Assembly: GCF_001544135.1 (NCBI RefSeq)
Contig: NZ_BCPV01000027.1
Coordinates: forward strand, 1 to 51,843
DNA from: Geobacillus zalihae NBRC 101842
GTDB lineage: Bacteria; Bacillota; Bacilli; Bacillales; Anoxybacillaceae
DNA: 51,843 nt
Reading direction: 5' to 3'
Shown here: positions 26,420-37,824 of the stretch, in pieces
Layout of the letters: every line of letters begins with the position of its first letter
Position numbering within the stretch: position 1 is the first letter of the stretch
The notes under the pieces: generated by a model
Told to the model about the DNA's origin: nothing
Seen by the model: only the letters and a program-made list of their open reading frames with translations
Database searches by the model: none
Made by a program: the position numbers and the translations under genes

Positions 26420-26448
26420 ATAATAATATATCACATTTAAATTGTCAA
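26420..26448 (-). promoter_or_regulatory. Sigma-A promoter of SR1
   Basis: On the minus strand TTGACA (26443-26448), 17-bp spacer and TATTAT (26420-26425): a near-consensus promoter. Confidence 0.85.
26425..26435 (-). promoter_or_regulatory. CcpN operator, proximal
   Basis: TGTGATATATT on the minus strand fits the known B. subtilis CcpN consensus TRTGHYATAYW at all positions. It overlaps the spacer and touches the -10 box of the SR1 promoter. Confidence 0.75.
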
Positions 26449-26456
26449 TCCTAATT

Positions 26457-26467
26457 TGTATATCACA
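26457..26467 (-). promoter_or_regulatory. CcpN operator, distal
   Basis: TGTGATATACA on the minus strand also fits TRTGHYATAYW at all positions. It lies upstream of the -35 box, 32 bp (about three helical turns) from the proximal copy, and is embedded in a direct repeat TTAAATGTGATATA. Confidence 0.75.
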
Positions 26468-26574
26468 TTTAATAAAAAAGAACTTTTTTGAAAACGCCCT
26501 TTTTCCATTTATTGTCCGCCAACATATGGTACAATAAGGATAAAGACGCAATGGAAATGGTGGGAGGGGAAGGA

Positions 26575-26955
26575 ATGATGAACACCGATCTAAAGCTGCC
26601 TGCGGGGAAAACGATGACCATCGAGGACGTCAAACAGCTGCTCGAGCGCTACCAGATGGCGCTCAAAAAGACAGGGGAACAGCTTGGTTGGGCGTACGAA
26701 CAGGCCGCTTTCCCGTATACGGTCCGCATACACGAATCCGTTCTCTACTTGCAAGGCGACGGCCGCTTGTACAAAGGGATGGCGATTTCCGTGCGAACAG
26801 CTGGAGAAGAGACATTCATTGACATCGCACTGCCGCCGGGGGCGACGCATGGGGATAAAGGGAAGGCCAATGAATTCAGCAAATGGCTGGCGAAAACACT
26901 CGGCGGTGAACTGCACTTGTTCAGCGGCCGGACAATGGTGTTTGGCAGCGCGTAA
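26575..26955 (+). CDS. DUF1885 family protein
   Basis: A 126-residue soluble protein. The C-terminal half LPPGATHGDKGKANEFSKWLAKTL and GELHLFSGR is the DUF1885 signature. No function is known. I start at the first of two adjacent ATGs after GGGAGGGGAAGGA. An extended -10 (TGGTACAAT, TACAAT at 26530-26535) lies upstream. It diverges from SR1. Confidence 0.85.
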   Translation: MMNTDLKLPAGKTMTIEDVKQLLERYQMALKKTGEQLGWAYEQAAFPYTVRIHESVLYLQGDGRLYKGMAISVRTAGEETFIDIALPPGATHGDKGKANEFSKWLAKTLGGELHLFSGRTMVFGSA

Positions 26956-26982
26956 ACAGCGGGCATTCGACCGCTGTTTTTT
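26955..26982. terminator. Terminator after the DUF1885 gene
   Basis: ACAGCGG, eight-base loop, CCGCTGT and six T. It starts at the gene's stop and abuts the minus-strand gene ending at 26981. Confidence 0.85.
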
Positions 26983-27223
26983 ATTGAACGGCCTGCCAAA
27001 TGACATGCTGACCGGCAAAGTACACCGCCGCCGTCCCAATCGTCGTCAGCGCCGCCTTGCGCGTCGCCAAGCCGAGCTGGCGGGCCAGCAAAAACGCGAT
27101 GTACATAAAGATGCACAGCATCAGCCCGCGGAAAAACAGGCGGTCTCTTCCTGACAGCCACTCGATCAATGAGAAACTGCTCCAAATCATCATCTGCATC
27201 AAAAATGCAACGTAAGCTTTCAT
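26981..27223 (-). CDS. Small membrane protein of unknown function
   Basis: An 80-residue protein with three hydrophobic segments (AYVAFLMQMMIWSSFSLIEWL, LFFRGLMLCIFMYIAFLLA, ALTTIGTAAVYFAGQHVIW). I do not recognise the family. I start at the ATG at 27223 (MKAYVAF), six bases after GGAG. The stretch 27224-27442 upstream holds nothing else I can support. Confidence 0.6.
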   Translation of the reverse strand: MKAYVAFLMQMMIWSSFSLIEWLSGRDRLFFRGLMLCIFMYIAFLLARQLGLATRKAALTTIGTAAVYFAGQHVIWQAVQ

Positions 27224-27442
27224 TTCAACTCCATCTCCCGCTTGTTCTTTACCATAACGATATGAAGCGAGAGCGGAAAATAGTATGGGAAATTGGACAA
27301 GAAATGGACCAGGCCGCTCCATTGGACAAAAGACTGTCGACCGGGCGCAGCAACAGGCGAACATACAGCTGCCGCCGCAGATTCATTTCTTTTCTGCCAA
27401 TCATCTTGCTTCTGGATGATGTTCCCTGCTTATTGCACCGCA

Positions 27443-27480
27443 GGAAAAAGGTGCCCCGCTGTGTTTGGGGCACCTTCGTT
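27443..27480 (-). terminator. Terminator of the pdh operon
   Basis: AAGGTGCCCC, loop, GGGGCACCTT and a T-run on the minus strand, directly behind pdhD. Confidence 0.88.
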
Positions 27481-27485
27481 TTCCG

Positions 27486-28898
27486 TTACTTCGCAATGAT
27501 ATGAATCGGCGTGCCAAGCGCCACTTCCGCCGCTTCCATGGCGATTTCGCCAAGCGTCGGGTGGGCATGGATCGTCAAGGCGATATCTTCCGCCGTCATG
27601 CCGGCTTCAATGGCCAGCCCAAGCTCAGCAATCATATCTGAGGCGTTCGGGCCGATGATTTGCGCTCCAATCACAACGCCGTCTTCTTTGCGGACGACAA
27701 GCTTCAGGAAACCGTCCGTATCGTTGAGTGACAGAGCGCGGCCGTTGGCGGCAAACGGGAATTTCGCCGTAATGACGTCGATGCCTTCCTCTTTCGCCTG
27801 TTGTTCAAAGTAGCCGACCGAGGCGCATTCCGGATCGGAGAAGACCACAGCCGGAATGGCGATGTAATCCACTACCGACGGATGGCCGGCGATGGCTTCC
27901 GCCGCCACTTTCCCTTCATACGACGCTTTATGAGCAAGCGCCGGGCCTGGAACGATGTCGCCGATGGCGAAAATGTTCGGCACGCTTGTCCGGCATTGTT
28001 GGTCCACTTCAATCAAGCCGCGGTTGTTCATTTTGATGCCGATTTGTTCAAGACCAAGTTCATCTGTATTCGGTCGGCGGCCAACCGTCACCAACACATA
28101 GTCGGCGTCGATCGTTTTCGTTTCGCCGTTCGCCTCATACGTGACCGTCACGCCGTCTGCACGCTCTTCGGCTCCTTTTGCGAGCGCATTCGTCACAACT
28201 TCGACCCCTTTGTTCTTCAGACGGCGCTTAATGATGGACACCATTTGCTTTTCAAAGCCGGATAAAATCTCACCGGCCCCTTCAAGAATCGTCACTTTCG
28301 CACCAAAATTGGCGTAAGCCGTACCGAGTTCGATGCCGATGTAGCCGCCGCCGATGACAACGAGCGATTTCGGGATTTCCCCGAGGTTGAGCGCACCGGT
28401 CGAGTCGAGAATGCGGCCGGAAAACTTGAAGTTCGGCAGCTCGATCGGACGCGAACCGGTGGCCAGAATCGCGTTTTTAAACGTATACGTCTGCGCGCTA
28501 TCGCCGTTGACCACGCGCACCGTATTGGCGTCGACGAAGTACGCTTCCCCCTTGACGATGTCGACTTTGTTGCCTTTGAGAAGTCCTTCGACGCCGCCCG
28601 TCAATTTTTTGACGATGCTCGCTTTCCATTCTTGCACTTTCGAGAAATCAACCGTGACGTTTTCCGCCTTGATGCCCATCTCTTCGGAATGCTTCGCCTG
28701 CTCGTAGCGATGGCTTGCCGAGATAAGCGCCTTGGACGGGATGCAACCGACGTTTAAGCAGACGCCGCCCAAATTTCCTTTTTCCACAATCGTCACTTTT
28801 TGGCCGAGCTGTGCGGCGCGGATGGCGGCGACATAGCCGCCAGGGCCGGCGCCAACGACGAGCGTTTCTGTTTCAATTGCAAAATCGCCAACTACCAT
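27486..28898 (-). CDS. pdhD: Dihydrolipoamide dehydrogenase (PDH E3)
   Basis: A 470-residue FAD/NAD disulfide oxidoreductase that reoxidises the lipoyl groups of the PDH complex and makes NADH. FAD site [12 protein letters not shown], redox disulfide Cys47/Cys52 in [16 protein letters not shown] site [13 protein letters not shown], and the C-terminal catalytic HAHPTLGE (His-Glu pair). It is the last gene of pdhABCD, 4 bp after pdhC, and may also serve other 2-oxoacid dehydrogenases. Confidence 0.97.
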   Translation of the reverse strand: MVVGDFAIETETLVVGAGPGGYVAAIRAAQLGQKVTIVEKGNLGGVCLNVGCIPSKALISASHRYEQAKHSEEMGIKAENVTVDFSKVQEWKASIVKKLTGGVEGLLKGNKVDIVKGEAYFVDANTVRVVNGDSAQTYTFKNAILATGSRPIELPNFKFSGRILDSTGALNLGEIPKSLVVIGGGYIGIELGTAYANFGAKVTILEGAGEILSGFEKQMVSIIKRRLKNKGVEVVTNALAKGAEERADGVTVTYEANGETKTIDADYVLVTVGRRPNTDELGLEQIGIKMNNRGLIEVDQQCRTSVPNIFAIGDIVPGPALAHKASYEGKVAAEAIAGHPSVVDYIAIPAVVFSDPECASVGYFEQQAKEEGIDVITAKFPFAANGRALSLNDTDGFLKLVVRKEDGVVIGAQIIGPNASDMIAELGLAIEAGMTAEDIALTIHAHPTLGEIAMEAAEVALGTPIHIIAK

Positions 28899-28902
28899 CG
28901 TT

Positions 28903-30279
<1,377 letters not shown>

Positions 30280-31257
30280 TTAGAAGTTGATCACTTTTTT
30301 CGCCGTCTCGATCACGTCTTTAAAGTTCGGCAGCCACACCGATTCTGCTTGAGCGAACGGATAGACGGTATCCGGCGCGGCGACGCGCAATACAGGCGCC
30401 TCAAGGCTTAAAATCGCGCGCTCGTTAATTTCAGCAACGACGTTGGCGGCGATGCCGGCTTGCCGTTGCGCTTCTTGAACGACGATGGCGCGGCCCGTTT
30501 TTTCGACCGAACCAATGATCGTCTCAATATCGAGCGGCTGCACGGTGCGCAAGTCGACGACTTCGGCAGAAATGCCTTCTTTCTCTAATTCTGCCGCCGC
30601 CTTTAACGATTCATGCACCATGGCCCCGTACGCGATAATCGTAATGTCTTTCCCTTCACGCTTAATGTCTGCTTTGCCGATCGGAATTGTGTACTCTCCT
30701 TCCGGCACCTCTTGTCGGAACGAACGGTACAGTTTCAAATGCTCAAGGAAAATAACCGGGTCGTTGTCGCGGATCGCCGAGATGAGCAATCCTTTCGCAT
30801 CATACGGCGTCGACGGGATGACGACTTTCAAGCCCGGCTGTTGGGCGACGAGTCCTTCTAAGCTGTCTGAGTGCAATTCTGGCGTATGGACGCCGCCCCC
30901 AAACGGCGAACGAATCGTAATCGGAACATGGTAGCGGCCGCCAGTGCGGTAGCGGATGCGCGCCATTTGTCCGCAAATCGCATCCATCGCCTCATAGACG
31001 AACCCGAAAAACTGAATTTCCGGCACCGGGCGAAACCCTTGCAAAGCCAAGCCGATCGCCAAACCGCCAATCCCCGATTCGGCCAGCGGCGTATCAAACA
31101 CACGTTCTTCGCCAAACTCAGCTTGCAGCCCTTCGGTCACCCGGAATACGCCGCCGTTGACCCCAACGTCTTCGCCAAACACCAGCACGTTCGGATCGTT
31201 TCTCATCTCGATGCGCAGCGCATCGGTGATCGCTTGAACCATTGTCATTTGCGCCAT
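30280..31257 (-). CDS. pdhB: Pyruvate dehydrogenase E1 beta subunit
   Basis: A 325-residue transketolase-fold subunit that pairs with E1 alpha to decarboxylate pyruvate with thiamine diphosphate. Landmarks: [17 protein letters not shown] near the start, [24 protein letters not shown], and the [19 protein letters not shown] loop. The gap to pdhA is 3 bp, indicating co-transcription and coupled translation. Confidence 0.98.
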   Translation of the reverse strand: MAQMTMVQAITDALRIEMRNDPNVLVFGEDVGVNGGVFRVTEGLQAEFGEERVFDTPLAESGIGGLAIGLALQGFRPVPEIQFFGFVYEAMDAICGQMARIRYRTGGRYHVPITIRSPFGGGVHTPELHSDSLEGLVAQQPGLKVVIPSTPYDAKGLLISAIRDNDPVIFLEHLKLYRSFRQEVPEGEYTIPIGKADIKREGKDITIIAYGAMVHESLKAAAELEKEGISAEVVDLRTVQPLDIETIIGSVEKTGRAIVVQEAQRQAGIAANVVAEINERAILSLEAPVLRVAAPDTVYPFAQAESVWLPNFKDVIETAKKVINF

Positions 31258-31260
31258 GGC

Positions 31261-32388
<1,128 letters not shown>

Positions 32389-32458
32389 TCATGAGAAATT
32401 TTAGAAATGAGAATACATTCACCCATATACTATTAATGTACCCAAAATGAAAGAGAAA

Positions 32459-32505
32459 TAAAAAACGGCCGCCATCCGGCGCCAACGCAAGCAACAAAGG
32501 CGCCG
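32459..32505 (-). promoter_or_regulatory. Possible transcription attenuator in the pdhA leader
   Basis: On the minus strand CGGCGCC (32499-32505) can pair with GGCGCCG (32477-32483); alternatively GGCGCC (32478-32483) can pair with the next GGCGGCC, which is followed by six T (32460-32465). The two pairings exclude each other, as in terminator/antiterminator pairs. It lies about 100 nt before the pdhA start. No ligand or protein is suggested by the sequence. Confidence 0.4.
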
Positions 32506-32562
32506 AAATCTGTTTCACTATTTTTCAAGATTGAATTAGTACAATACGCATTTGCAAGTTTT

Positions 32563-32591
32563 AGTTTACACGTTCTTGGATCAACCGTCAA
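32563..32591 (-). promoter_or_regulatory. Candidate pdhA promoter
   Basis: TTGACG (32586-32591), 17-bp spacer, TAAACT (32563-32568) on the minus strand. It would give a leader of about 185 nt that includes the hairpins at 32459-32505. A second TATAAT lies further upstream at 32704-32709. Confidence 0.45.
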
Positions 32592-32749
32592 CGACTTTGA
32601 TTTCTCATGTTTTTTCGCTTTATCTTTTGGGTGAAATTGGAATTGGCAATATTCCGCCCACAAACTGTTATATTACATCCCTCACCATCTGTATGAGTCC
32701 TGTATTATATTTTCACAAAATACAAAACACACAGTGGCTTGACAAGATA

Positions 32750-32764
32750 ATGAAAACGTTTTCT
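32750..32764. promoter_or_regulatory. cre site (CcpA box)
   Basis: ATGAAAACGTTTTCT fits the cre consensus WTGNAANCGNWNNCW completely and has a perfect 12-bp palindromic core GAAAACGTTTTC. It sits in the 527-bp gap between pdhA and def, 134 bp before def and about 160 bp upstream of the candidate pdhA promoter. An unrelated inverted repeat CGAATA-ATA-TATTCG lies at 32794-32808. The rest of 32371-32897 is AT-rich and holds no gene I can support. Confidence 0.65.
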
Positions 32765-32897
32765 CGAATTTGTCTTATTGTTTTCCTTATACTCGAATAA
32801 TATATTCGTGCGGTTGCGTTTTTATTTACGATCGATGCTCATTTTGTTAGACTAAACGATAGACAGCGATGCCAAACGTAGGGAGTGAACGAAGCGA

Positions 32898-33452
32898 ATG
32901 ATCACGATGAAGGACATCATCAAAGAGGGGCATCCGACATTGCGGAAAATCGCCGAACCCGTTCCGTTGCCGCCTTCAGAGGAAGATAAGCGCATTTTGC
33001 AAAGCTTGCTTGACTACGTGAAAATGAGCCAAGACCCGGAGCTGGCAGCGAAATACGGCCTGCGGCCCGGCATTGGCCTTGCCGCCCCGCAAATCAACGT
33101 CTCAAAGCGGATGATCGCCGTCCATGTCACCGATGAAAACGGGACGCTGTACAGCTACGCCTTGTTCAATCCGAAAATCGTCAGCCATTCCGTCCAGCAA
33201 TGTTACTTGACGACCGGGGAAGGCTGCCTGTCGGTCGACCGCGACGTGCCGGGGTATGTGCCGCGCTATGCCCGCATCACGGTCACTGGGACGACGATCG
33301 ACGGCGAAGAAGTCACACTGCGCTTAAAAGGGTTGCCGGCCATCGTCTTCCAACATGAAATCGATCATTTAAACGGCATTATGTTCTATGACCGCATCAA
33401 CCCCGATGACCCGTTTCAAGTGCCGGACGGAGCGATTCCAATCGGGCGCTAA
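32898..33452 (+). CDS. def: Peptide deformylase
   Basis: A 184-residue Fe/Zn metalloenzyme that removes the N-formyl group from new proteins. The three motifs are GIGLAAPQ, EGCLSV (Cys110) and HEIDH (His153, Glu154, His157). The sequence is close to the structurally known G. stearothermophilus enzyme, including the insertion typical of type II deformylases. It is the YkrB/DefB type by synteny. Ribosome site GGGAGTG. Confidence 0.97.
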   Translation: MITMKDIIKEGHPTLRKIAEPVPLPPSEEDKRILQSLLDYVKMSQDPELAAKYGLRPGIGLAAPQINVSKRMIAVHVTDENGTLYSYALFNPKIVSHSVQQCYLTTGEGCLSVDRDVPGYVPRYARITVTGTTIDGEEVTLRLKGLPAIVFQHEIDHLNGIMFYDRINPDDPFQVPDGAIPIGR

Positions 33453-33470
33453 AAAGCCCGCTGTCAATGG

Positions 33471-33507
33471 CGAGCGGCCTCGCCGAAAAGGCCAAGGCCG
33501 CTTTTTA
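33471..33507. terminator. Bidirectional terminator between def and ykrA
   Basis: AGCGGCCT and AGGCCGCT pair, followed by a T-run that overlaps the ykrA stop codon; an A-run lies upstream. Confidence 0.75.
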
Positions 33508-34287
33508 TCGGATGAGCTGCAGCTGTTTCAATCCGTACCAAATGCCTTCCTTATCGACCGGCTTCGTAACGAAGTCGGCGACCCTTTTCACTTCCTCATG
33601 GGCGTTGCCCATCGCCACCCCGGTTCCGACAAACGACAGCATTTCAATATCATTCAATCCATCGCCGAACGCGTACACATCCTTCTTATCGATCCCGAGC
33701 TTTTCGATCATCATGCGGATGCCTTCCGCCTTCGAGCCCCCTGCCGGCAGCACATCCGTCGAGACGTCGTGCCAACGGACGAAGCGAAATTCGGGATAGT
33801 TGCGCACATACGGTTCTTCTTCCTCGGCGCGGCAAAACAGAAGCGCTTGGTAAATGTCTTTGTTCTCATAATAAAGAGGGTCGACAGGCGGGTGGGCGAA
33901 TTTTAGGCTCGCCATGCTGACGTGGATGTGCGGATGGTCGCTGATGCTCGCTCTCATTTTCTCCGCATCCATAAAGACGAGCGGATGGCCGTTTTTGTGG
34001 GCTTCCTCCGTCAGCGCCCTGATTTTCTCGCGCCGGAGCGGCTGCTTGTATAGCACATTCCCTTCAAAAACGACGTATTGGCCGTTGAAACTGACGAACG
34101 AATCGATGCCAAGCTGTTTGCGCACATGCTCAAACATAAACGGAGCGCGTCCGGTGGCGATGGCGACATAAACGCCCGACTGCTTCAGGCGGCGAACCGC
34201 TTCGATCGTTGACAACGGCAGCTGCTTTTGCTCATCAAGAAGCGTGCCGTCGATGTCGAAAAAGACGATTTTTCTGCCCACGTTCAC
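33505..34287 (-). CDS. ykrA: Cof-type HAD hydrolase YkrA
   Basis: A 260-residue HAD phosphatase with a C2 cap. Motif I is FFDIDGTLLD (nucleophile Asp at ~11), motif II IATGR, and motifs III/IV lie in ...DVYAFGDGLNDIEML. The substrate is probably a sugar or nucleotide phosphate; the sequence does not tell. Convergent with def; same neighbourhood as in B. subtilis. Confidence 0.88.
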   Translation of the reverse strand: MNVGRKIVFFDIDGTLLDEQKQLPLSTIEAVRRLKQSGVYVAIATGRAPFMFEHVRKQLGIDSFVSFNGQYVVFEGNVLYKQPLRREKIRALTEEAHKNGHPLVFMDAEKMRASISDHPHIHVSMASLKFAHPPVDPLYYENKDIYQALLFCRAEEEEPYVRNYPEFRFVRWHDVSTDVLPAGGSKAEGIRMMIEKLGIDKKDVYAFGDGLNDIEMLSFVGTGVAMGNAHEEVKRVADFVTKPVDKEGIWYGLKQLQLIR

Positions 34288-34420
34288 TTCCCCTTGTAAA
34301 AAAATTGTTCATTGTTTACCGTACTGAAAAACGCCCGGAATGTCAACCAAGAGGCACGATCTGTCCCATTTTTACCCATGAAAAACAAACCTCCGCCTAC
34401 ATATCATATAGAATAGAACA

Positions 34421-34448
34421 TTTACTTTCACCGCAAAATGAGTACAAT
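34421..34448 (+). promoter_or_regulatory. Promoter of the small peptide unit
   Basis: TTTACT (34421-34426), 16-bp spacer, TACAAT (34443-34448), just before AAGGAG at 34456-34461. Confidence 0.6.
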
Positions 34449-34470
34449 AAAAGGTAAGGAGTGATGAAAC

Positions 34471-34542
34471 ATGTTGAAAAAGCTGAAAAAAAAGCTGCTT
34501 CAACAGTGGAAAGACCTGCTCCGGAAAAAATTGATCGCCTGA
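34471..34542 (+). CDS. Possible 23-residue cationic amphipathic peptide
   Basis: The frame reads MLKKLKKKLLQQWKDLL then RKKLIA, net charge about +8, with Leu/Ile/Trp on a helical face opposite the Lys. It has a complete set of signals: promoter, AAGGAG nine bases before ATG, and a terminator 14 bases after the stop. I do not recognise it. It could be a membrane-active peptide, a type I toxin or a leader peptide. An overlapping 44-codon frame starts at 34465 but its ATG is too close to the ribosome site. It lies between ykrA and rpoY. Confidence 0.5.
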   Translation: MLKKLKKKLLQQWKDLLRKKLIA

Positions 34543-34555
34543 CCGTTACAACAAC

Positions 34556-34582
34556 AGCCCTTCCATTCGAAGGGCTTCTTTC
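34556..34582 (+). terminator. Terminator of the small peptide unit
   Basis: AGCCCTTC, five-base loop, GAAGGGCT, then TCTTTCCC. Confidence 0.7.
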
Positions 34583-34744
34583 CCACTTTGGCGAATAAAG
34601 CGGGCAACATTCATCAAAGATGATGCATATCGTCGGCACATCTCACGCCTGTTTTTTGCTTTTGGCAACAAAATACATGAAAAGAACGTTACATTCTTAT
34701 ATAATAGATAGAGCAACCATTGTACGATAAGGAGAGATTTCACG

Positions 34745-34960
34745 ATGATTTTCAAAGTGTTTTACCAAGAAAACGCAGACGAGGCGCCCGTGAGAGAAAA
34801 AACGAAAACACTCTACATCGAAGCAGAATCAGAGCGGGATGTACGCCGAAAACTCGAAGGCCGTCCGATCAATATTGAGTATATTCAGCCGTTAGAGGGA
34901 GCGCATCTAGAATACGAAAAGAAAAGCCCGAACTTTCAAGTATTGGAGATTTCATCATGA
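34745..34960 (+). CDS. rpoY: RNA polymerase epsilon subunit
   Basis: A 71-residue RpoY (YkzG, DUF1447) protein: [18 protein letters not shown] followed by [16 protein letters not shown] is typical. It binds the Firmicutes RNA polymerase core and resembles phage Gp2. Its stop overlaps the rnjA start (ATGA), as in B. subtilis, so the two are co-translated. A TATAAT and an AAGGAGA ribosome site precede it. Confidence 0.95.
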   Translation: MIFKVFYQENADEAPVREKTKTLYIEAESERDVRRKLEGRPINIEYIQPLEGAHLEYEKKSPNFQVLEISS

Positions 34961-36624
34961 AGCTGTTGACAGACCAGCAAGTTGGCGTTTTTGCCCTCGG
35001 CGGACTGGGTGAAATCGGAAAAAATACATACGGCGTACAATTCCAAGACGAAATCATTGTCATTGACGCAGGCATTAAGTTTCCGGAAGATGAGCTGCTT
35101 GGGATCGACTATGTCATTCCAGACTACTCCTATTTAGTGAAGCACGCGGACAAAGTGAAAGGACTGTTCATCACCCACGGGCACGAAGACCATATCGGCG
35201 GCATTCCGTATTTGCTCCGGCAGGTGAACATCCCGATTTACGGCGGCAAATTAGCGCTTGGGCTGATTCGCAATAAGCTTGAGGAACATGGATTGTTGCG
35301 CCAAGCGAAACTCATTGAGATTCGCGAAGACGATGTCATCCGCTTCCAAAAAACGGCCGTCACCTTTTTCCGGACGACACACAGCATTCCGGACAGCTAC
35401 GGTATTGTTGTGAAAACGCCAGTCGGGCAAATCGTTCACACTGGGGATTTTAAATTCGACTTTACGCCGGTCGGCGAGCCGGCCAATTTGACAAAAATGG
35501 CCGAAATTGGGAAAGAGGGAGTTCTTTGCCTGCTGTCGGACAGCACGAACAGCGAGATCCCGCATTTTACGATGTCGGAGCGGCGCGTCGGTGAAAGCAT
35601 TCACGACATTTTCCGCAAGGTGGAAGGACGCATCATTTTCGCCACATTTGCATCCAACATCCACCGTCTCCAACAGGTGACGGAAGCAGCCGTCGCCAAC
35701 AACCGAAAAATCGCTGTCTTCGGTCGAAGCATGGAAGCGGCGATTGAGATCGGACAAGACCTCGGCTATATCAAATGTCCGAAAGGCACGTTCGTCGACG
35801 CGAACGAAATCAACCGCCTGCCGGCCAACCGGGTGACGATTTTATGCACCGGCAGCCAAGGGGAGCCGATGGCCGCCTTGTCGCGCATCGCCAACGGCAC
35901 GCACCGGCAAATTCAAATCATCCCGGGCGACACGGTCGTCTTTTCCTCATCGCCGATTCCGGGCAACACGGTGAGCGTCAACCGGACAATCAACATGCTG
36001 TACCGCGCCGGTGCAGAAGTCATCCATGGCCCGCTCAACGACATCCATACGTCCGGCCACGGTGGGCAGGAAGAACAAAAATTGATGATCCGGCTGATGA
36101 AGCCGAAATATTTCATGCCGATCCACGGCGAATACCGCATGCAAAAAATGCACGCCAAGCTCGCCATCGACTGCGGCGTGCCGGAGGAAAACTGCTTTAT
36201 TATGGACAACGGCGAAGTGCTTGGCATCAGCGACAAAGAAGCGCGCATCGTCGGCAAGATCCCGTCCGGCTCCGTCTACATCGACGGCAGCGGTGTCGGC
36301 GACATCGGCAACATCGTCTTGCGCGACCGCCGCATTTTGTCTGAGGAAGGGCTCGTGATTGTCGTCGTCAGCATCAACATGAAAGAGTTCAAAATCGCCG
36401 CCGGCCCGGACATTATTTCTCGCGGCTTCGTCTATATGCGTGAGTCAGGTGACTTAATCAGCGAAGCGCAAGTGTTGATCTCCAAGCATCTCGAAAAAGT
36501 GCTGGAACGGAAAACGAACCAATGGTCGGAGATCAAAAACGAAATTACGGAAACGCTCGCTCCGTTCTTGTACGAGCGGACGAAACGGCGGCCAATGATT
36601 TTGCCGATCATCATGGAAATCTAA
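34957..36624 (+). CDS. rnjA: Ribonuclease J1
   Basis: A 555-residue beta-CASP metallo-beta-lactamase with 5'-to-3' exo- and endonuclease activity, central to mRNA decay and 16S rRNA processing. The metal motif is THGHEDH (His74, His76, Asp78, His79), with further ligands in [10 protein letters not shown] and, later, SGHGGQEEQ and IHGEYR. Domain order (MBL, beta-CASP insert, MBL, linker, C-terminal domain) and length are standard. SR1P, also in this window, acts on RNase J1 through GapA in B. subtilis. Confidence 0.98.
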   Translation: MKLLTDQQVGVFALGGLGEIGKNTYGVQFQDEIIVIDAGIKFPEDELLGIDYVIPDYSYLVKHADKVKGLFITHGHEDHIGGIPYLLRQVNIPIYGGKLALGLIRNKLEEHGLLRQAKLIEIREDDVIRFQKTAVTFFRTTHSIPDSYGIVVKTPVGQIVHTGDFKFDFTPVGEPANLTKMAEIGKEGVLCLLSDSTNSEIPHFTMSERRVGESIHDIFRKVEGRIIFATFASNIHRLQQVTEAAVANNRKIAVFGRSMEAAIEIGQDLGYIKCPKGTFVDANEINRLPANRVTILCTGSQGEPMAALSRIANGTHRQIQIIPGDTVVFSSSPIPGNTVSVNRTINMLYRAGAEVIHGPLNDIHTSGHGGQEEQKLMIRLMKPKYFMPIHGEYRMQKMHAKLAIDCGVPEENCFIMDNGEVLGISDKEARIVGKIPSGSVYIDGSGVGDIGNIVLRDRRILSEEGLVIVVVSINMKEFKIAAGPDIISRGFVYMRESGDLISEAQVLISKHLEKVLERKTNQWSEIKNEITETLAPFLYERTKRRPMILPIIMEI

Positions 36625-36626
36625 AG

Positions 36627-36662
36627 AAAAAAGGGCGTCCTTGCAAAAGGATGCCCTTTTTC
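36627..36662. terminator. Terminator after rnjA
   Basis: AAAAAAGGGCGTCCTT, loop, AAGGATGCCCTTTTT. Confidence 0.88.
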
Positions 36663-36695
36663 CGTCATCATCATGCACAGGCCGCCTGCCAGCCG

Positions 36696-37358
36696 TCAAC
36701 CGACCACTTTTTCCTCAAACCGGTCAATGTCGCTGTCAGCGCCGATGACGACCAACACGTCGCCTTTGCGGATGATTTCCGAAGCGAGCGGGGAGACGAT
36801 GACGCTTGCTCCACGCTTGATGGCGACGATGTTGATGCCATAGCGGGCGCGGATGTCAAGCTCCAAAAGCGAATGGCCGTCAAGCCGCTCGCTTGCCACG
36901 ATTTCGACAATGCTGTATTTGTCCGACAGCTCCAGATAATCTAGGACGTTGTTGGAAATCAAATTGTGAGCGATCCGCTCGCCCATGTCGCGCTCTGGAT
37001 GCACGATTTGATCAGCGCCGATTTTTTTCAGCACTTTCTCATGGTAATCGTTCGTTGCCTTGACCGTAATATGGTTGACGCCGAGCTCTTTTAAAATCAG
37101 GGTCGTCAAAATGCTCGCCTGGATGTTGTCGCCGATCGCGACAATGACATGGTCGAAGTTGCGGATGCCTAAACTTTTCAGCACGTTTTCATCGGTCGTG
37201 TCGCCGACGACGGCGTGCGAAGCGATCGACGCAAATTCGTTTACCCGGTCTTCATCAATATCAATGGCCAATACTTCCATCCCTTGTTCGCTCAGCGTCC
37301 GGCAGATGCTGCCGCCAAAGCGCCCGAGGCCGATGACGGCAAACTGTTTCTTTTTCAT
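36696..37358 (-). CDS. ktrC: Potassium channel regulatory subunit KtrC (RCK)
   Basis: A 220-residue TrkA-N plus TrkA-C protein. The Rossmann motif FAVIGLGRFGGSICRTL opens the RCK domain, ending with Asp/Glu at the second strand (AIDIDED). The C-terminal RCK_C part (~135-220) is the c-di-AMP-binding module in KtrA/KtrC. It gates a KtrD/KtrB channel in response to ATP/ADP and c-di-AMP. Start at MKKKQF, after GGAGGAG. KtrC is preferred to KtrA by synteny with rnjA (ykqB). Confidence 0.9.
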   Translation of the reverse strand: MKKKQFAVIGLGRFGGSICRTLSEQGMEVLAIDIDEDRVNEFASIASHAVVGDTTDENVLKSLGIRNFDHVIVAIGDNIQASILTTLILKELGVNHITVKATNDYHEKVLKKIGADQIVHPERDMGERIAHNLISNNVLDYLELSDKYSIVEIVASERLDGHSLLELDIRARYGINIVAIKRGASVIVSPLASEIIRKGDVLVVIGADSDIDRFEEKVVG

Positions 37359-37414
37359 TGACACTCCTCCATCGTTGATCAAGCATTGTTTCTTCCCCTT
37401 ATTTTAGCAAAAAA

Positions 37415-37449
37415 GAAAAAGGAACGAAAACGTTCTTCGTTCCTTTTCC
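37415..37449 (-). terminator. Terminator after ykuS
   Basis: AAGGAACG and CGTTCCTT arms with an inner ACG/CGT, followed by T-runs on the minus strand. Confidence 0.75.
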
Positions 37450-37526
37450 ACCATTCCTTTACGCTATGCGATTTCGCCATTTCGCCAAAAACGGGCTGCC
37501 AGCGCACACAGTCCGAACGTTCGTCA

Positions 37527-37769
37527 TCAGCGAAGTTTTTCTTCGACTTTTTGGCAAATCTCTTCTGCGGTGAGCCCGCTCGCTTCAATGACCGGACCGG
37601 ACGTCACGATGTTGTGAATGCCGGCGATATTGGCGTCCAGGCCGGTAATGACGCAGCAGTCGCAGCCTCTTGCGTCTTGCTCCCCTCGGAGCGGCACAAC
37701 GTCATATCCTCGCTCTTTCAACGCTTCCTGTACATCCGTCAACGATGGCTCAACACCAATTTTCGCCAT
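37527..37769 (-). CDS. ykuS: YkuS family (UPF0180) protein
   Basis: An 80-residue small alpha/beta protein ([20 protein letters not shown] ...). It has a CDCC cluster (~38-41) and [14 protein letters not shown]0180 members have no known function. I start at MAKIGV after AGGTGG. It lies downstream of dapL as ykuS does of ykuR in B. subtilis. Confidence 0.9.
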   Translation of the reverse strand: MAKIGVEPSLTDVQEALKERGYDVVPLRGEQDARGCDCCVITGLDANIAGIHNIVTSGPVIEASGLTAEEICQKVEEKLR

Positions 37770-37824
37770 CACAATCCACCTCCCCACACTCATTAATGTG
37801 TGTTGCTAGAGGCGGAACTATACT

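Noticed and set aside
32552-32800. 82-codon frame in the pdhA-def gap
   Set aside because: No ribosome site, AT-rich intergenic composition, overlaps promoter and cre signals on both strands.
34465-34599. 44-codon frame overlapping the 23-residue peptide
   Set aside because: Its ATG lies only about three bases after AAGGAG and it runs through the terminator hairpin.
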